The notes under the pieces were generated by a model that saw only the letters and a program-made list of their open reading frames with translations, did not search any database and was not told where the DNA came from. A stretch of 64,000 nt of DNA from Ectopseudomonas alcaliphila (GTDB lineage Bacteria; Pseudomonadota; Gammaproteobacteria; Pseudomonadales; Pseudomonadaceae). The DNA lies in the NCBI RefSeq assembly GCF_900101755.1, contig NZ_FNAE01000007.1, forward strand, positions 166,921 through 230,920, written 5' to 3'. Positions within the stretch are counted from its first letter, which is position 1. The number at the start of each line of letters is the position of its first letter. The position numbers and the translations under genes were made by a program. Shown piece by piece: positions 28,172-38,140 of this stretch.

Positions 28172-30094
28172 ATGAACAAGTGGTTTGGCAACCTCAGCGT
28201 CACCCTGAAACTGGCCATAGGCTTCGGCCTGGTGCTGGCCCTTACCCTGGTCCTGGCAGGCGTGGCCTGGCAAGGCATGGACCAACTGATCCGACGTGGT
28301 GAACGTTCAGCCGATATCACCCAGCTCGATGATCGGCTCGATGACCTGCGTGTAAAACGCTTGAACTACGAGATCAGCAACGGCAACGAGGCGCTGGGCG
28401 ATACCTTCCAGAAGGCACTGGATGATTACCGGCTGTCTCACCATGAGGTGAGTGGGCGCTTCAACAGGCCCGATAATTTGCGCCTGTTCGACGCGCAGAA
28501 ATCCCAGCTCGATCTCTATCAGGCCAGCCTGAACGAGATGCGTGAAGCCTATCGGCAATCGCTTGCTGTGCGTGGTGAGATGGGGCGTCTGGCCAAGGAG
28601 GTCTTCACTCAGCTCGACGAAGTGGAGGCAGCCGTTGAGCGTATGTCAGGGGTCGATCCGTACTATCTGTCGCGTTATCGCGCCATGCGCAATGCCCGCG
28701 AAGGGTGGCAGTTGATGCGCTACGAGGTGCGTGGTTATACCGCTAGTCCCAATGCCGACAGCGAGGCGGCAATGGCTCGTCAGGTGGAGCGTACGCAAAA
28801 GAGCCTGGCCGATCTGCAGCAGGCGATGGGCAGTGACATGGCTACGCAGACCCAGGCCATCGTGACAGGTTTCAGCGCTTACCAAGGTGCTGTGAAGACC
28901 TTCCAACAACTCAACGATACGATCATCCAGGCGCGCGAGGCTATCGGTCGGCAGGGCCAAGAAATTAGCGCGATTAGCCAGCAGATGATCGACAATCAAC
29001 TCAAGTTGCGTGATGGCGACATCGCCTCGGTCAGGTTGGCCGAGCTGATCACCACGGCGTTGGCGTTGTTGCTGGGGGCCTTTTCGGCCTGGTTCATCAC
29101 TCGCCAGATCACCTTGCCCTTGGCTAACACCCTGGGCGTGGTCGAGCGTATCGCAGCCGGTAACCTCACGGCTCTGCCTTCCACCTCGCGCCGCGACGAG
29201 ATTGGCGCGTTGCAGCAAGGCGTACAGCGTATGGGCAATACCCTGCGTGAGCTGATCGGCGGTATCCGCGATGGCGTCAGTCAGATCGCCAGTGCTGCCG
29301 AGCAATTGTCGGCGGTCACCGAGCAGACCAGTGCTGGGGTCAATAGCCAGAAGCTCGAGACGGATCAAGTGGCTACGGCCATGCAGGAAATGTCCGCCAC
29401 CGTGCAGGAGGTGGCACGCAATGCCGAGCAGGCATCGCAGGCCGCCGTCGATGCCGATGGTGAAGCGCGACAGGGCGATCGCATCGTCAGTGATGTGGTT
29501 GGGCGTATCGAGGCGCTGGCCCAGGAAATGACCCGCTCCACCGAGGCCATGAGTAGTCTGCAGCAGGAAAGCGACAAGATCGGCAGTGTGATGGACGTGA
29601 TCAAGGCCGTCGCCGACCAGACCAACCTGCTGGCACTCAACGCAGCCATCGAAGCGGCGCGGGCCGGTGATGCCGGGCGTGGCTTTGCCGTGGTGGCCGA
29701 CGAAGTGCGTAACCTGGCTCGGCGCACCCAGCAGTCCACCGAGGAAATCGAGAGTCTGATCGCGGGGTTGCAGCGTGGCACCGAGCAGGTTGCCAGTGTC
29801 CTGCAGGAGAGCCGCACCCTGACCGAGGGTAGCGTCATCCTGGCGCGTCAGGCGGGTGATGCACTCGGTGTGATCAACCACAAAGTGGCCAATATCCAGT
29901 CGATGAACCAGCAGATCGCCGCCGCTGCCGAGCAGCAGGGCGCGGTCGCCGAGGAAATCGGTCGCAGTGTGCTCAGCGTGCGCGATGTTGCTGAGCAGAC
30001 CGCCAGCGCCAGCGAGGAAACCGCTGCCAGCTCGGTGGAGCTGGCGCGCCTGGGTAACCATCTGCAAACCCTGGTCAGTCGCTTCCACGTCTGA
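28172..30094 (+). CDS. Chemoreceptor with HBM sensor domain (McpS-like)
   Basis: A 640-residue methyl-accepting chemotaxis protein, inner membrane. It opens MNKWFGNLSVTLKLAIGFGL, very like McpS of P. putida. TM1 is about residues 12-32, the periplasmic ligand domain about 33-290 (the size of a helical bimodular domain), and TM2 near 295-315. HAMP and the signalling tip (DVIKAVADQTNLLALNAAIE) follow. McpS binds tricarboxylic-acid-cycle acids, so an organic-acid attractant is likely (inference). It has no other chemotaxis gene beside it and shares its leader structure with the second receptor. Confidence 0.88.
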   Translation: MNKWFGNLSVTLKLAIGFGLVLALTLVLAGVAWQGMDQLIRRGERSADITQLDDRLDDLRVKRLNYEISNGNEALGDTFQKALDDYRLSHHEVSGRFNRPDNLRLFDAQKSQLDLYQASLNEMREAYRQSLAVRGEMGRLAKEVFTQLDEVEAAVERMSGVDPYYLSRYRAMRNAREGWQLMRYEVRGYTASPNADSEAAMARQVERTQKSLADLQQAMGSDMATQTQAIVTGFSAYQGAVKTFQQLNDTIIQAREAIGRQGQEISAISQQMIDNQLKLRDGDIASVRLAELITTALALLLGAFSAWFITRQITLPLANTLGVVERIAAGNLTALPSTSRRDEIGALQQGVQRMGNTLRELIGGIRDGVSQIASAAEQLSAVTEQTSAGVNSQKLETDQVATAMQEMSATVQEVARNAEQASQAAVDADGEARQGDRIVSDVVGRIEALAQEMTRSTEAMSSLQQESDKIGSVMDVIKAVADQTNLLALNAAIEAARAGDAGRGFAVVADEVRNLARRTQQSTEEIESLIAGLQRGTEQVASVLQESRTLTEGSVILARQAGDALGVINHKVANIQSMNQQIAAAAEQQGAVAEEIGRSVLSVRDVAEQTASASEETAASSVELARLGNHLQTLVSRFHV

Positions 30095-30302
30095 CCCTGC
30101 CCGTGGGCGTGGCGCCGTCTTGTCGCCATGCCCGTTCCTCTACTGGGTCGCCTGTGCCTGCCAGCGGCTGTTACTCCCGCGGGGCGTTGCGGTCGTTTTT
30201 TGCGGGGTCGCCATCGGTATTGTCTTGCCTGTCTCGGCTCGAGCTTCCTGCTTCGCTCTACCTCCTGCATCCATGCAGTCGTCGCCTGCGTTTTTCGGCC
30301 TG
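30095..30302. repeat. Intergenic repeat fragments
   Basis: 30211-30222 holds CCATCGGTATTG, the core shared with the repeats at 54.65 and 58.2 kb. 30236-30278 is the 43-bp sequence shared with 26432-26474. No gene is evident between the chemoreceptor and hexR. Confidence 0.5.
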
Positions 30303-31172
30303 CTACAGTGGCTCTTCATCCGCCGGATAGCGGCTGGCGCCGAGACTTTCCTTGATCTTGCGTAGGTGTGGCTGGAAATCCACGCCGCGGCGCAGGGTGA
30401 CGCCCGTGGCGAGGACGTCGAGCACGGTGAGCTGGATGATGCGCGAAGTCATCGGCATGTAGATGTCGGTGTCTTCCGGTAGCGGAATGTCCAGGCTCAG
30501 GGTGCTGGCCTTGGCCAGGGGCGAGCCGGCAGCAGTCAGGCCGAGCACCGAGGCGCCGTTCTCGCGCGCCAGACGCGCCACCTCTACCAGCTCGCGGGTG
30601 CGTCCGGTGTAGGAAATGATCACGAACAGATCGCCGGTGTGCGCCACCGAGGCGATCATGCGCTGCATCAGCACGTCGGAATGCGCCGAGACTGCGAGGT
30701 TGAAGCGAAAGAACTTGTGCTGCGCATCCAGCGCCACCGAGGCCGAGGCGCCGAGGCCGAAGAAGTGGATCTGCCGCGCCTGGATCAGCAGGTCGACGGC
30801 GCGGCTGACGTGCTGCGGGTCGAGGCTCTGGCAGGCGCTGTCCAGCGAGGCGATGGTGCTGCCGAAGATCTTCCGGGTGTAGGCCTCGGGGCCGTCGTCA
30901 GCGGACACCGCGCGGCTGACGTAGGCGGCGCCGCTGGCCAGGCTCTGCGCCAGTTGCATCTTCAGTTCCGGGTAGCCGTTGGCGCCGAACGAGCGGCAGA
31001 AGCGGTTGACCGTCGGCTCGCTGACACCGGCTGCCTGGGCCAGCGCGGCGATGCTGAAGCGCGTGGCCTGCTGCGGGTCGTGCAGGATCACTTCGGCGAC
31101 CTTGCGTTCGGCCTTGTTCAGATCGTCCAGGCGGCTCTGGATCTGTTCCAGCAGGTTACGCACTCGGTCCAT
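30303..31172 (-). CDS. hexR: HexR repressor of glucose catabolism
   Basis: A 289-residue RpiR-family repressor: an N-terminal helix-turn-helix (ATRFSIAALAQAAGVSEPTV at about residues 35-54) and a C-terminal sugar isomerase (SIS) domain from about 120 (IHFFGLGASASVALDAQHKF). HexR senses 2-keto-3-deoxy-6-phosphogluconate and represses zwf-pgl-eda, edd-glk and gap (established in Pseudomonas). It is transcribed divergently from zwf, with a HexR-type operator in the gap. Confidence 0.93.
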   Translation of the reverse strand: MDRVRNLLEQIQSRLDDLNKAERKVAEVILHDPQQATRFSIAALAQAAGVSEPTVNRFCRSFGANGYPELKMQLAQSLASGAAYVSRAVSADDGPEAYTRKIFGSTIASLDSACQSLDPQHVSRAVDLLIQARQIHFFGLGASASVALDAQHKFFRFNLAVSAHSDVLMQRMIASVAHTGDLFVIISYTGRTRELVEVARLARENGASVLGLTAAGSPLAKASTLSLDIPLPEDTDIYMPMTSRIIQLTVLDVLATGVTLRRGVDFQPHLRKIKESLGASRYPADEEPL

Positions 31173-31293
31173 AGGGGCTCCTAACAGGCGGTTGAACGGG
31201 CTTGGCGACAGGCGATGGGCGGCAAAACAGCCGGCCTATCCTACTGATGCCGCCCCAAGGTCACCACTGACTTATCGGATGTAGTGAATAATG

Positions 31294-31308
31294 TTGTTGC
31301 TATCACAA
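31294..31308. promoter_or_regulatory. HexR operator
   Basis: TTGT-TGCTATC-ACAA fits the HexR half-site pattern TTGT-N7-ACAA, extended as TGTTGT ... ACAACA. It lies between hexR and zwf, 67 bases before zwf, so HexR can control both. Confidence 0.75.
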
Positions 31309-31374
31309 CATTTTTCCTTGATAAAAGCAGTATCACCCGGTATTTCTAGTTCATCTTGATAAAAGAACAAACTC

Positions 31375-32830
<1,456 letters not shown>

Positions 32831-32844
<14 letters not shown>

Positions 32845-33544
32845 ACTTAAATTGCCGCAAGGCGTACGGGCCTGCACGCACGACGGCGCCGAGCAACTGG
32901 CCCAGGCGTTGGCCGTGCGCGTGGCCGATGCGCTGCGTCAGGCCATCGCCACTCGTGGTCGGGCCACATTGGTGGTGTCCGGCGGTCGCAGCCCGGTGCC
33001 GTTCTTCGAGGCGCTGGCGCAGCAGGAGTTGCCCTGGGCGCAGGTGCTGGTCAGCCTGGCCGACGAGCGCTGGGTGCCGGTGAATCACGCGGGCAGTAAC
33101 GAGGCGCTGGTGCGTCGTCATCTGCTGCGTGGCCTGGCGGCCGAAGCCCGTTTTCTCAGCCTCTACCAGGTCGCTGGCAATCTCGTACAGGCGGCGGAGC
33201 TGGCCGATGCCGCGGTCGCGGAGCTGGCGCCGATCGACGTGCTGGTGCTGGGCATGGGCGACGACGGTCATACCGCCTCGCTGTTCCCGCACAGCGCCAA
33301 TCTGCACCAGGCGTTGCAGCCGGACTGCGCGCGCCGCGTGCTGCCGATGCTTGCCCCGAGCGAGCCGGCGCAACGCCTGACCCTGACCCTGCCGGTGCTG
33401 GCCAGCGCACGCCTGCCGCTGCTGGCGATCCAGGGCCAGGCGAAACTGAACATCCTCAACGCGGCCCTGCTGCCCGGCGAGAGCGCCCAGCTGCCGATTC
33501 GCGCCTTCCTCAATTCCCCTCTTGAAATCCATTGGTGCCCCTGA
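32831..33544 (+). CDS. pgl: 6-phosphogluconolactonase
   Basis: A 237-residue enzyme hydrolysing the lactone made by Zwf to 6-phosphogluconate. Family motifs are TLVVSGGRSP, LADERWVPVNHAGSN and GMGDDGHTASLFP. The start at 32831 (AGGAG ten bases upstream, inside zwf) overlaps the zwf end by 14 bases. Its stop is immediately followed by the eda ATG at 33546. Confidence 0.95.
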
Positions 33545-33545
33545 C

Positions 33546-34217
33546 ATGACCAGCCTCGACCAAGACCAGCCTGTGCGCATGGCCGACAAAATCGCCGAGA
33601 TCGACCGCATCTGCGCGCAGGCGCGGATCATGCCGGTGATCACCATCGCCCGTGAGGCGGATATCCTGCCGCTGGCCGATGCGCTCGCCGCTGGTGGTCT
33701 GCGCGTGCTGGAAGTGACCCTGCGCTCGGAGCATGGCCTGGAGGCGATTCGTCGCCTGCGCGCCGAGCGTCCCGAGCTTTGCGTCGGCGCCGGTACCGTA
33801 TTGGATGAGGACATGCTCGCCGCAGCGACCGCTGCCGGTGCGCAGTTCATCGTCACGCCGGGCAGCACGCGCGAGCTGTTGCTGGCCGCGCTGGACAACC
33901 CGCTGCCGCTGCTGCCAGGCGTGAGCAGCGCGTCGGAGCTGATGGTCGGCTACGCCCTCGGTTATCGCCGCTTCAAGCTGTTCCCGGCTGAGGTCTGTGG
34001 TGGTGTCGCGGCGCTCAAGGCGCTGGCCGGGCCTTTCGGCGGGGTGCGTTTCTGCCCGACCGGCGGTATCACCCCGGACAACCTGCAGCGCTACATGGCG
34101 CAGCCCAATGTCATGTGCGTGGGCGGCACCTGGATGTTCCAGCGTGAGTGGGTGGAAAACAGCGATTGGGCGCGTATCCAGCAATGCAGCGTCGAGGCCC
34201 TGCAACTGTTGAGCTGA
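33546..34217 (+). CDS. eda: KDPG aldolase
   Basis: A 223-residue class I aldolase cleaving 2-keto-3-deoxy-6-phosphogluconate to pyruvate and glyceraldehyde-3-phosphate. The Schiff-base Lys is in RRFKLFPAEV; VGAGTVLDED, TPGSTREL and FCPTGGITPDN complete the active site. The start at 33546 is coupled to the pgl stop; a later ATG at 33579 is possible. The GTVLD Glu that acts as general acid lies near MPVITIAREADILP with its R/E pattern. Confidence 0.95.
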   Translation: MTSLDQDQPVRMADKIAEIDRICAQARIMPVITIAREADILPLADALAAGGLRVLEVTLRSEHGLEAIRRLRAERPELCVGAGTVLDEDMLAAATAAGAQFIVTPGSTRELLLAALDNPLPLLPGVSSASELMVGYALGYRRFKLFPAEVCGGVAALKALAGPFGGVRFCPTGGITPDNLQRYMAQPNVMCVGGTWMFQREWVENSDWARIQQCSVEALQLLS

Positions 34218-34326
34218 GGCATGCCAGTGGCGGCGCTGCTACCGCATATCGGATTACTCTAAAATCTGTGCCGCATTGGCCGCTACATACGTCAGCTAAT
34301 GTCATTGTGCTGGCTTCAACAAAAAC

Positions 34327-34367
34327 AATTCTCCAGCGAAATCTGAAACACCCGCAGTTGGAGAATT
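34327..34367 (+). promoter_or_regulatory. Leader hairpin hiding the ribosome site of MCP gene 2
   Basis: AATTCTCCA (34327-34335) is perfectly complementary to TGGAGAATT (34359-34367), which contains GGAGA and ends two bases before the ATG, exactly as in MCP gene 1. The loop sequence differs completely, while stem and spacing are kept, which argues for a selected structure. Confidence 0.68.
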
Positions 34368-34369
34368 TC

Positions 34370-36292
34370 ATGAATACCTGGTTCGCTAATCTTAGTGTGA
34401 CCCGCAAACTGGCACTCGGCTTCGGCCTGGTGCTGGTTCTTACTCTCGCTCTCGCCTGGACCGCCTGGACTGGTCTGGGCAGCGTGATCCAGCGCAGTGG
34501 CTGGATGAGCGAGATCACCCAGCTCAATAACACGCTGACCAACCTGCGTATCGCTCGCCTGCAGTTCATGCTGGCCAAGGGCGATGCAGCCAGTACCGAG
34601 CGCCTGCTGAACAATCTGAACATTTACCTCGAGCAGCAGAAGAAGCTGCTGGGAACCTTCAAGAACCCGGTCAACGTCAAGTTGCTGCAGGAGCAGGACC
34701 GCTATAACCAGGACTATCAGCGTTCTCTGGCGGGGATGCGCGCCGCTTATGCAGCCGCCGAACAGGCGCGTGGCCAGGTCAATAGCGAAGACCAGCAGCT
34801 AAGCGAACTGCTGGGCGCGATGCGGCGTAGCGTGGAGCTGCTGCCGGAATACGACGGTGGTCGCTTCGAGCAGCTGCAGGCCCTGACGGCCACTCACGGC
34901 GAGCTGCTGCGTCTGCGCATGTTGCTGGAGCGTTATGAAAGTGCACCGGATGCACAGACCGAGCAGGCCCTTGCCGAACGCATCGCCACTGCCCGCGCCA
35001 GCCTCGGTGCGCTGGAGCAGGCTTTCGGCAGCGCCCAGCAGGATGCGGTACGGCGTATCTCCGCTGCGCTAGGCCAGTTCGAGCAGGCCGTGCAAGCCTT
35101 CAAGAATGCCACTGCTGACATCGGCCGGACCCGTCAGGAAATGACCGACCAGCAGGGCGAGATCGTCCGTATCAGCGAGACGCTGTACAAGTTTCAGATG
35201 GAGCGCATGGCCATCGAAAGTGCCCAGGCGCGTAGTCTGCAGATCGGTGCCACGCTGCTGGCCCTGCTGTTTGGCGTGCTGGCTGCCTGGATCATCACCC
35301 GTCAGATCACTCGACCCTTGCAGGACACCCTGGGCGCGGTGCAACGCATTGCCGATGGCGACCTGACCGCCAGCGTGCGGGTCGACCGCCGCGACGAGAT
35401 GGGCCAACTGCAGCAGGGCATCCAGCACATGGCCACGACCCTGCGCGAGCTGATCGGCGGCATCCGCGACAGCGTCACGCAAATTGCCAGCGCCGCCGAA
35501 GAGTTGTCGGCGGTCACCGAGCAGACCAGCGCCGGCGCCAACAGCCAGAAGAGCGAGACCGATCAGGTGGCCACCGCCATGCATGAAATGTCCGCGACCG
35601 TGCAGGAAGTGGCGCGCAACGCCGAGCAGGCCTCGCAGGCGGCCAACGACGCGGACGGCCAGGCGCGCCTGGGCGACCAGGTGGTGGCTGAGGTGATTTC
35701 GCAGATCGAACGTCTGGCTGCCGAAGTGGGGCGTTCTTCCGAGGCGATGACCGGCCTGCAGCAGGAAAGCGACAAGATCGGCAGCGTGATGGACGTGATC
35801 AAGTCGGTGGCCGAGCAGACCAACCTGCTGGCGCTCAACGCCGCCATCGAGGCGGCGCGTGCTGGCGAAGCAGGGCGCGGTTTTGCCGTGGTCGCCGACG
35901 AAGTTCGCGGCCTGGCACAGCGTACGCAGAAATCCACCGAAGAGATCGAAGCGCTGATCGCCGGGCTGCAGAGCGGTACCCAGCAGGTGGCGGCGGTGAT
36001 GCGCAACAGCCGCAACCTCACCGACAGCAGCGTCGAGCTGACGCGCAAGGCCGGCGACTCGCTGGGCAGCATCACCCAGGCGGTATCCAACATCCAGTCG
36101 ATGAACCAGCAGATCGCCGCCGCCGCCGAAGAGCAGAGCGCCGTGGCCGAGGAGATCAGCCGCAGCATCCTCAGCGTGCGCGATGTCTCCGAGCAGACCG
36201 CCACCGCCAGCGACGAAACGGCCAAATCCTCGGCCGAGCTGGCGCGCCTGGGTGGCCAGCTGCAAGCGATGGTCAGCCGCTTCCGCGTTTGA
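34370..36292 (+). CDS. Chemoreceptor with HBM sensor domain (McpS-like), second copy
   Basis: A 640-residue receptor of the same build as the one at 28172: MNTWFANLSVTRKLALGFGL, TM1, a large helical bimodular-type periplasmic domain, TM2 (about 296-316), HAMP and signalling tip (DVIKSVAEQTNLLALNAAIE). The cytoplasmic halves are nearly alike, but ligand domains differ strongly, so the two probably bind different acids. The open frame upstream to 34148 is only chance; the conserved leader hairpin ends at this ATG. It is also close in pattern to P. putida McpS (EMTDQ, KSTEEIE). It directly follows eda. Confidence 0.88.
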   Translation: MNTWFANLSVTRKLALGFGLVLVLTLALAWTAWTGLGSVIQRSGWMSEITQLNNTLTNLRIARLQFMLAKGDAASTERLLNNLNIYLEQQKKLLGTFKNPVNVKLLQEQDRYNQDYQRSLAGMRAAYAAAEQARGQVNSEDQQLSELLGAMRRSVELLPEYDGGRFEQLQALTATHGELLRLRMLLERYESAPDAQTEQALAERIATARASLGALEQAFGSAQQDAVRRISAALGQFEQAVQAFKNATADIGRTRQEMTDQQGEIVRISETLYKFQMERMAIESAQARSLQIGATLLALLFGVLAAWIITRQITRPLQDTLGAVQRIADGDLTASVRVDRRDEMGQLQQGIQHMATTLRELIGGIRDSVTQIASAAEELSAVTEQTSAGANSQKSETDQVATAMHEMSATVQEVARNAEQASQAANDADGQARLGDQVVAEVISQIERLAAEVGRSSEAMTGLQQESDKIGSVMDVIKSVAEQTNLLALNAAIEAARAGEAGRGFAVVADEVRGLAQRTQKSTEEIEALIAGLQSGTQQVAAVMRNSRNLTDSSVELTRKAGDSLGSITQAVSNIQSMNQQIAAAAEEQSAVAEEISRSILSVRDVSEQTATASDETAKSSAELARLGGQLQAMVSRFRV

Positions 36293-36307
36293 TTTGAGTT
36301 GGAGTCG

Positions 36308-36370
36308 GTGCGCGCGGCGCACCCTACGGGAATTGCGCCGTTCTACCTGTAGGGTGCGCCGTGCGCACCG
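36308..36370. repeat. REP pair upstream of RAYT 2
   Basis: GTGCGCGCGGCGCACCCTAC and the inverted GTAGGGTGCGCCGTGCGCAC around a short spacer. Same class as 36951-37013 and 23109-23196. Confidence 0.8.
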
Positions 36371-36413
36371 CCGACTATCCTGAATCTGCCGGCAAGGATT
36401 CAGGAGACAAGGA

Positions 36414-36995
36414 ATGTCCAACTACCGCCGCGCTCGCGATGCGGGCGCACGCTATTTCTTCACGCTGGTAAGCCACCAGCGTCACCCGGTGCTGACCGAA
36501 GCGCCATTGCGCGCTGCCTTGCGCCGCGCCATCGAACGCGTCCGTTTACACCGTCCCTTCGTCATCGAGGGCTGGGTGCTGTTGCCTGACCATCTGCATT
36601 GTGTCTGGCGCATGCCAGAGGGGGATGCAGACTTTGGTTCGCGCTGGTCGATGATCAAGCGCCTGACGTCTCAGGCCTTGCCGGGATTCGGTTCGATCAG
36701 TTTGAGCCGTAGTTTGCGTCGTGAGTCTGGGCTCTGGCAGCGGCGCTTCTGGGAGCACCGCATTCGTGATGAAGACGATTACCAGAGGCATATGGATTAC
36801 CTGCATTTCAATCCGGTGAAGCATGGCCTGGTCGATCGTGTGGTGGATTGGCCGTGGTCGAGCTTTCATCGGTTGGTGAAGGAGGGGGTATATCCGGCGG
36901 ATTGGGGTGGCGATACCAAGGCGGATAACGGTGAATACGGTGAATGGCCTGGTGCGCACGGCGCACCCTACGGGTTGAGCGGCGAGTTTTCGTAG
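36414..36995 (+). CDS. REP-associated tyrosine transposase (RAYT 2)
   Basis: A 193-residue RAYT: MSNYRRARDAGARYFFTLVS at the start, HUH motif in LLPDHLHCVW, catalytic tyrosine in RHMDYLHFNPVKHG and DWPWSSFHR. It is flanked on both sides by REPs of one class, the classical REPtron layout. The last residues (from about GAHGAPYG) are encoded by the downstream REP itself, so the natural C-terminus may once have been shorter. It differs from the RAYT at 12.1 kb in sequence, and each has its own REP class nearby. Confidence 0.88.
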   Translation: MSNYRRARDAGARYFFTLVSHQRHPVLTEAPLRAALRRAIERVRLHRPFVIEGWVLLPDHLHCVWRMPEGDADFGSRWSMIKRLTSQALPGFGSISLSRSLRRESGLWQRRFWEHRIRDEDDYQRHMDYLHFNPVKHGLVDRVVDWPWSSFHRLVKEGVYPADWGGDTKADNGEYGEWPGAHGAPYGLSGEFS

Positions 36996-37013
36996 GGGGC
37001 GCCGCGTGCACCA
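36951..37013. repeat. REP pair downstream of RAYT 2
   Basis: GTGCGCACGGCGCACCCTAC followed by TAGGGGGCGCCGCGTGCACC. The first half overlaps the last codons of the RAYT gene. Confidence 0.78.
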
Positions 37014-37143
37014 ACTTTTTTCAATGTGCCTGTCTATTCTTCCGTCGCCCATTCGACTACTGCATAGAACCCCGCCCAGGGTTCACTGTCAGCCGTAGGG
37101 AGACACCCTGCGCGCGACTTCGACTCGAACAAGGAGAAAGGCG

Positions 37144-37578
37144 ATGCGTTTCATGGTGATGGTCAAGGCGACTGCAGATTCCGAAGCCGGCGTGATGCCC
37201 AGCGAGGAGCTGCTGGCGGCGATGGGCCGCTACAACGAGGAATTGGTGGAGGCCGGTGTGATGCTCGCCGGCGAGGGCCTGCAGCCCAGCAGCAAGGGCG
37301 CGCGGGTGCGTTTTTCCGGGGCGCAGCGCACGGTGATCGACGGCCCGTTCATGGAGACCAAGGAGCTGGTAGCCGGCTTCTGGATCTTTCAGTGCGAGTC
37401 GCTGCAGGCCTGCATCGACTGGGTCAAGCGTTGCCCCAACCCCATGCCTGGCGAATCCGATATCGAGATTCGGCAGATCTTCGAGGCCGAGGATTTTGGC
37501 GCCGAGTTCACCCCCGAGTTGCGTGAGCAGGAAGACCGTATTCGCGCGCGCATGAGCAGTGAAAATCAAGGAGAGTAA
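37144..37578 (+). CDS. YCII-related (DGPF) domain protein
   Basis: A 144-residue protein of the YciI/DGPF family: MRFMVMVKATADSEAGVMPS at the start and VIDGPFMETKELVAGFWIFQ holding the DGPF signature. Structures show a ferredoxin-like fold with a conserved His/Asp pair, and some members are dehydrochlorinases or lyases, but the general function is unknown. AAGGAGAAAGG precedes the start. It is followed after two bases by a VOC protein, so the two form an operon, a pairing often seen with ECF sigma factors (none here). Confidence 0.85.
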   Translation: MRFMVMVKATADSEAGVMPSEELLAAMGRYNEELVEAGVMLAGEGLQPSSKGARVRFSGAQRTVIDGPFMETKELVAGFWIFQCESLQACIDWVKRCPNPMPGESDIEIRQIFEAEDFGAEFTPELREQEDRIRARMSSENQGE

Positions 37579-37580
37579 CG

Positions 37581-38000
37581 ATGAAGATTCATGCCTATCT
37601 GATGTTCGATGGCCAGTGCGAGGCCGCCTTCAACCACTACGCCGAGGTCCTCGGCGGTAAACTGGAGCTGATGCGTTACGCCGACAGCCCTGAGGATATG
37701 GAGGTTCCGGCCGAGTACCAGCAGCGTGTCATGCACGTCTGCCTGACCGTCGGCGAGCAGTTGCTGATGGCCTCCGACAATCTGCCGCAATACCCCTATG
37801 AGGGGATCAAGGGTTGTTCCGTCTCTCTGCAGGTGGATAACGTGCCGGAGGCCGAGCGCCTGTACGAGGCATTGTCGGCCGGCGGTTCGGTGCAGATGGA
37901 GCTGCAGGCAACCTTCTGGGCCACGCGTTTCGCCATGCTTACCGACCGTTTCGGCGTGTCCTGGATGATCAACTGCGTGGTCGATAGCCAGGAGGGTTGA
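37581..38000 (+). CDS. VOC/PhnB-like glyoxalase-fold protein
   Basis: A 139-residue protein with the vicinal oxygen chelate fold in its PhnB (DUF1338-unrelated) form: MKIHAYLMFDGQCEAAFNHY and EVLGGKLELMRY, then VMHVCLTVGEQLLMASDNLP and MLTDRFGVSWMIN at the C-terminus. This is the family of 3-demethylubiquinone methyltransferase-like proteins of unknown reaction. It is co-transcribed with the DGPF protein (two-base gap). Confidence 0.85.
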   Translation: MKIHAYLMFDGQCEAAFNHYAEVLGGKLELMRYADSPEDMEVPAEYQQRVMHVCLTVGEQLLMASDNLPQYPYEGIKGCSVSLQVDNVPEAERLYEALSAGGSVQMELQATFWATRFAMLTDRFGVSWMINCVVDSQEG

Positions 38001-38020
38001 CGGCGAGGTTCTCGGCAAAC

Positions 38021-38136
38021 GTAGCCCGGATGAAATCCGGGGAAACGAGACTTGCGCCTTCTCGACTGAAACGCAATGCCGCCCAGCCGCTCCTACGGAC
38101 CAATTAGGCCGTAGGAGCGGCTTCAGCCGCGATGAG
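38021..38136. repeat. Two REP types between VOC gene and ggpPS
   Basis: GTAGCCCGGATGAAATCCGG at 38021, then an inverted pair GCCGCTCCTACGG (38086) and GTAGGAGCGGCTTCAGCCGC (38111) ending near the ggpPS stop. The genes on both sides converge here. Confidence 0.7.
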
Positions 38137-38140
38137 CTAT

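Noticed and set aside
34148..34369. N-terminal extension of the second chemoreceptor
   Set aside because: The conserved hairpin and GGAGA before the ATG at 34370, and the first receptor's start, show the true beginning.
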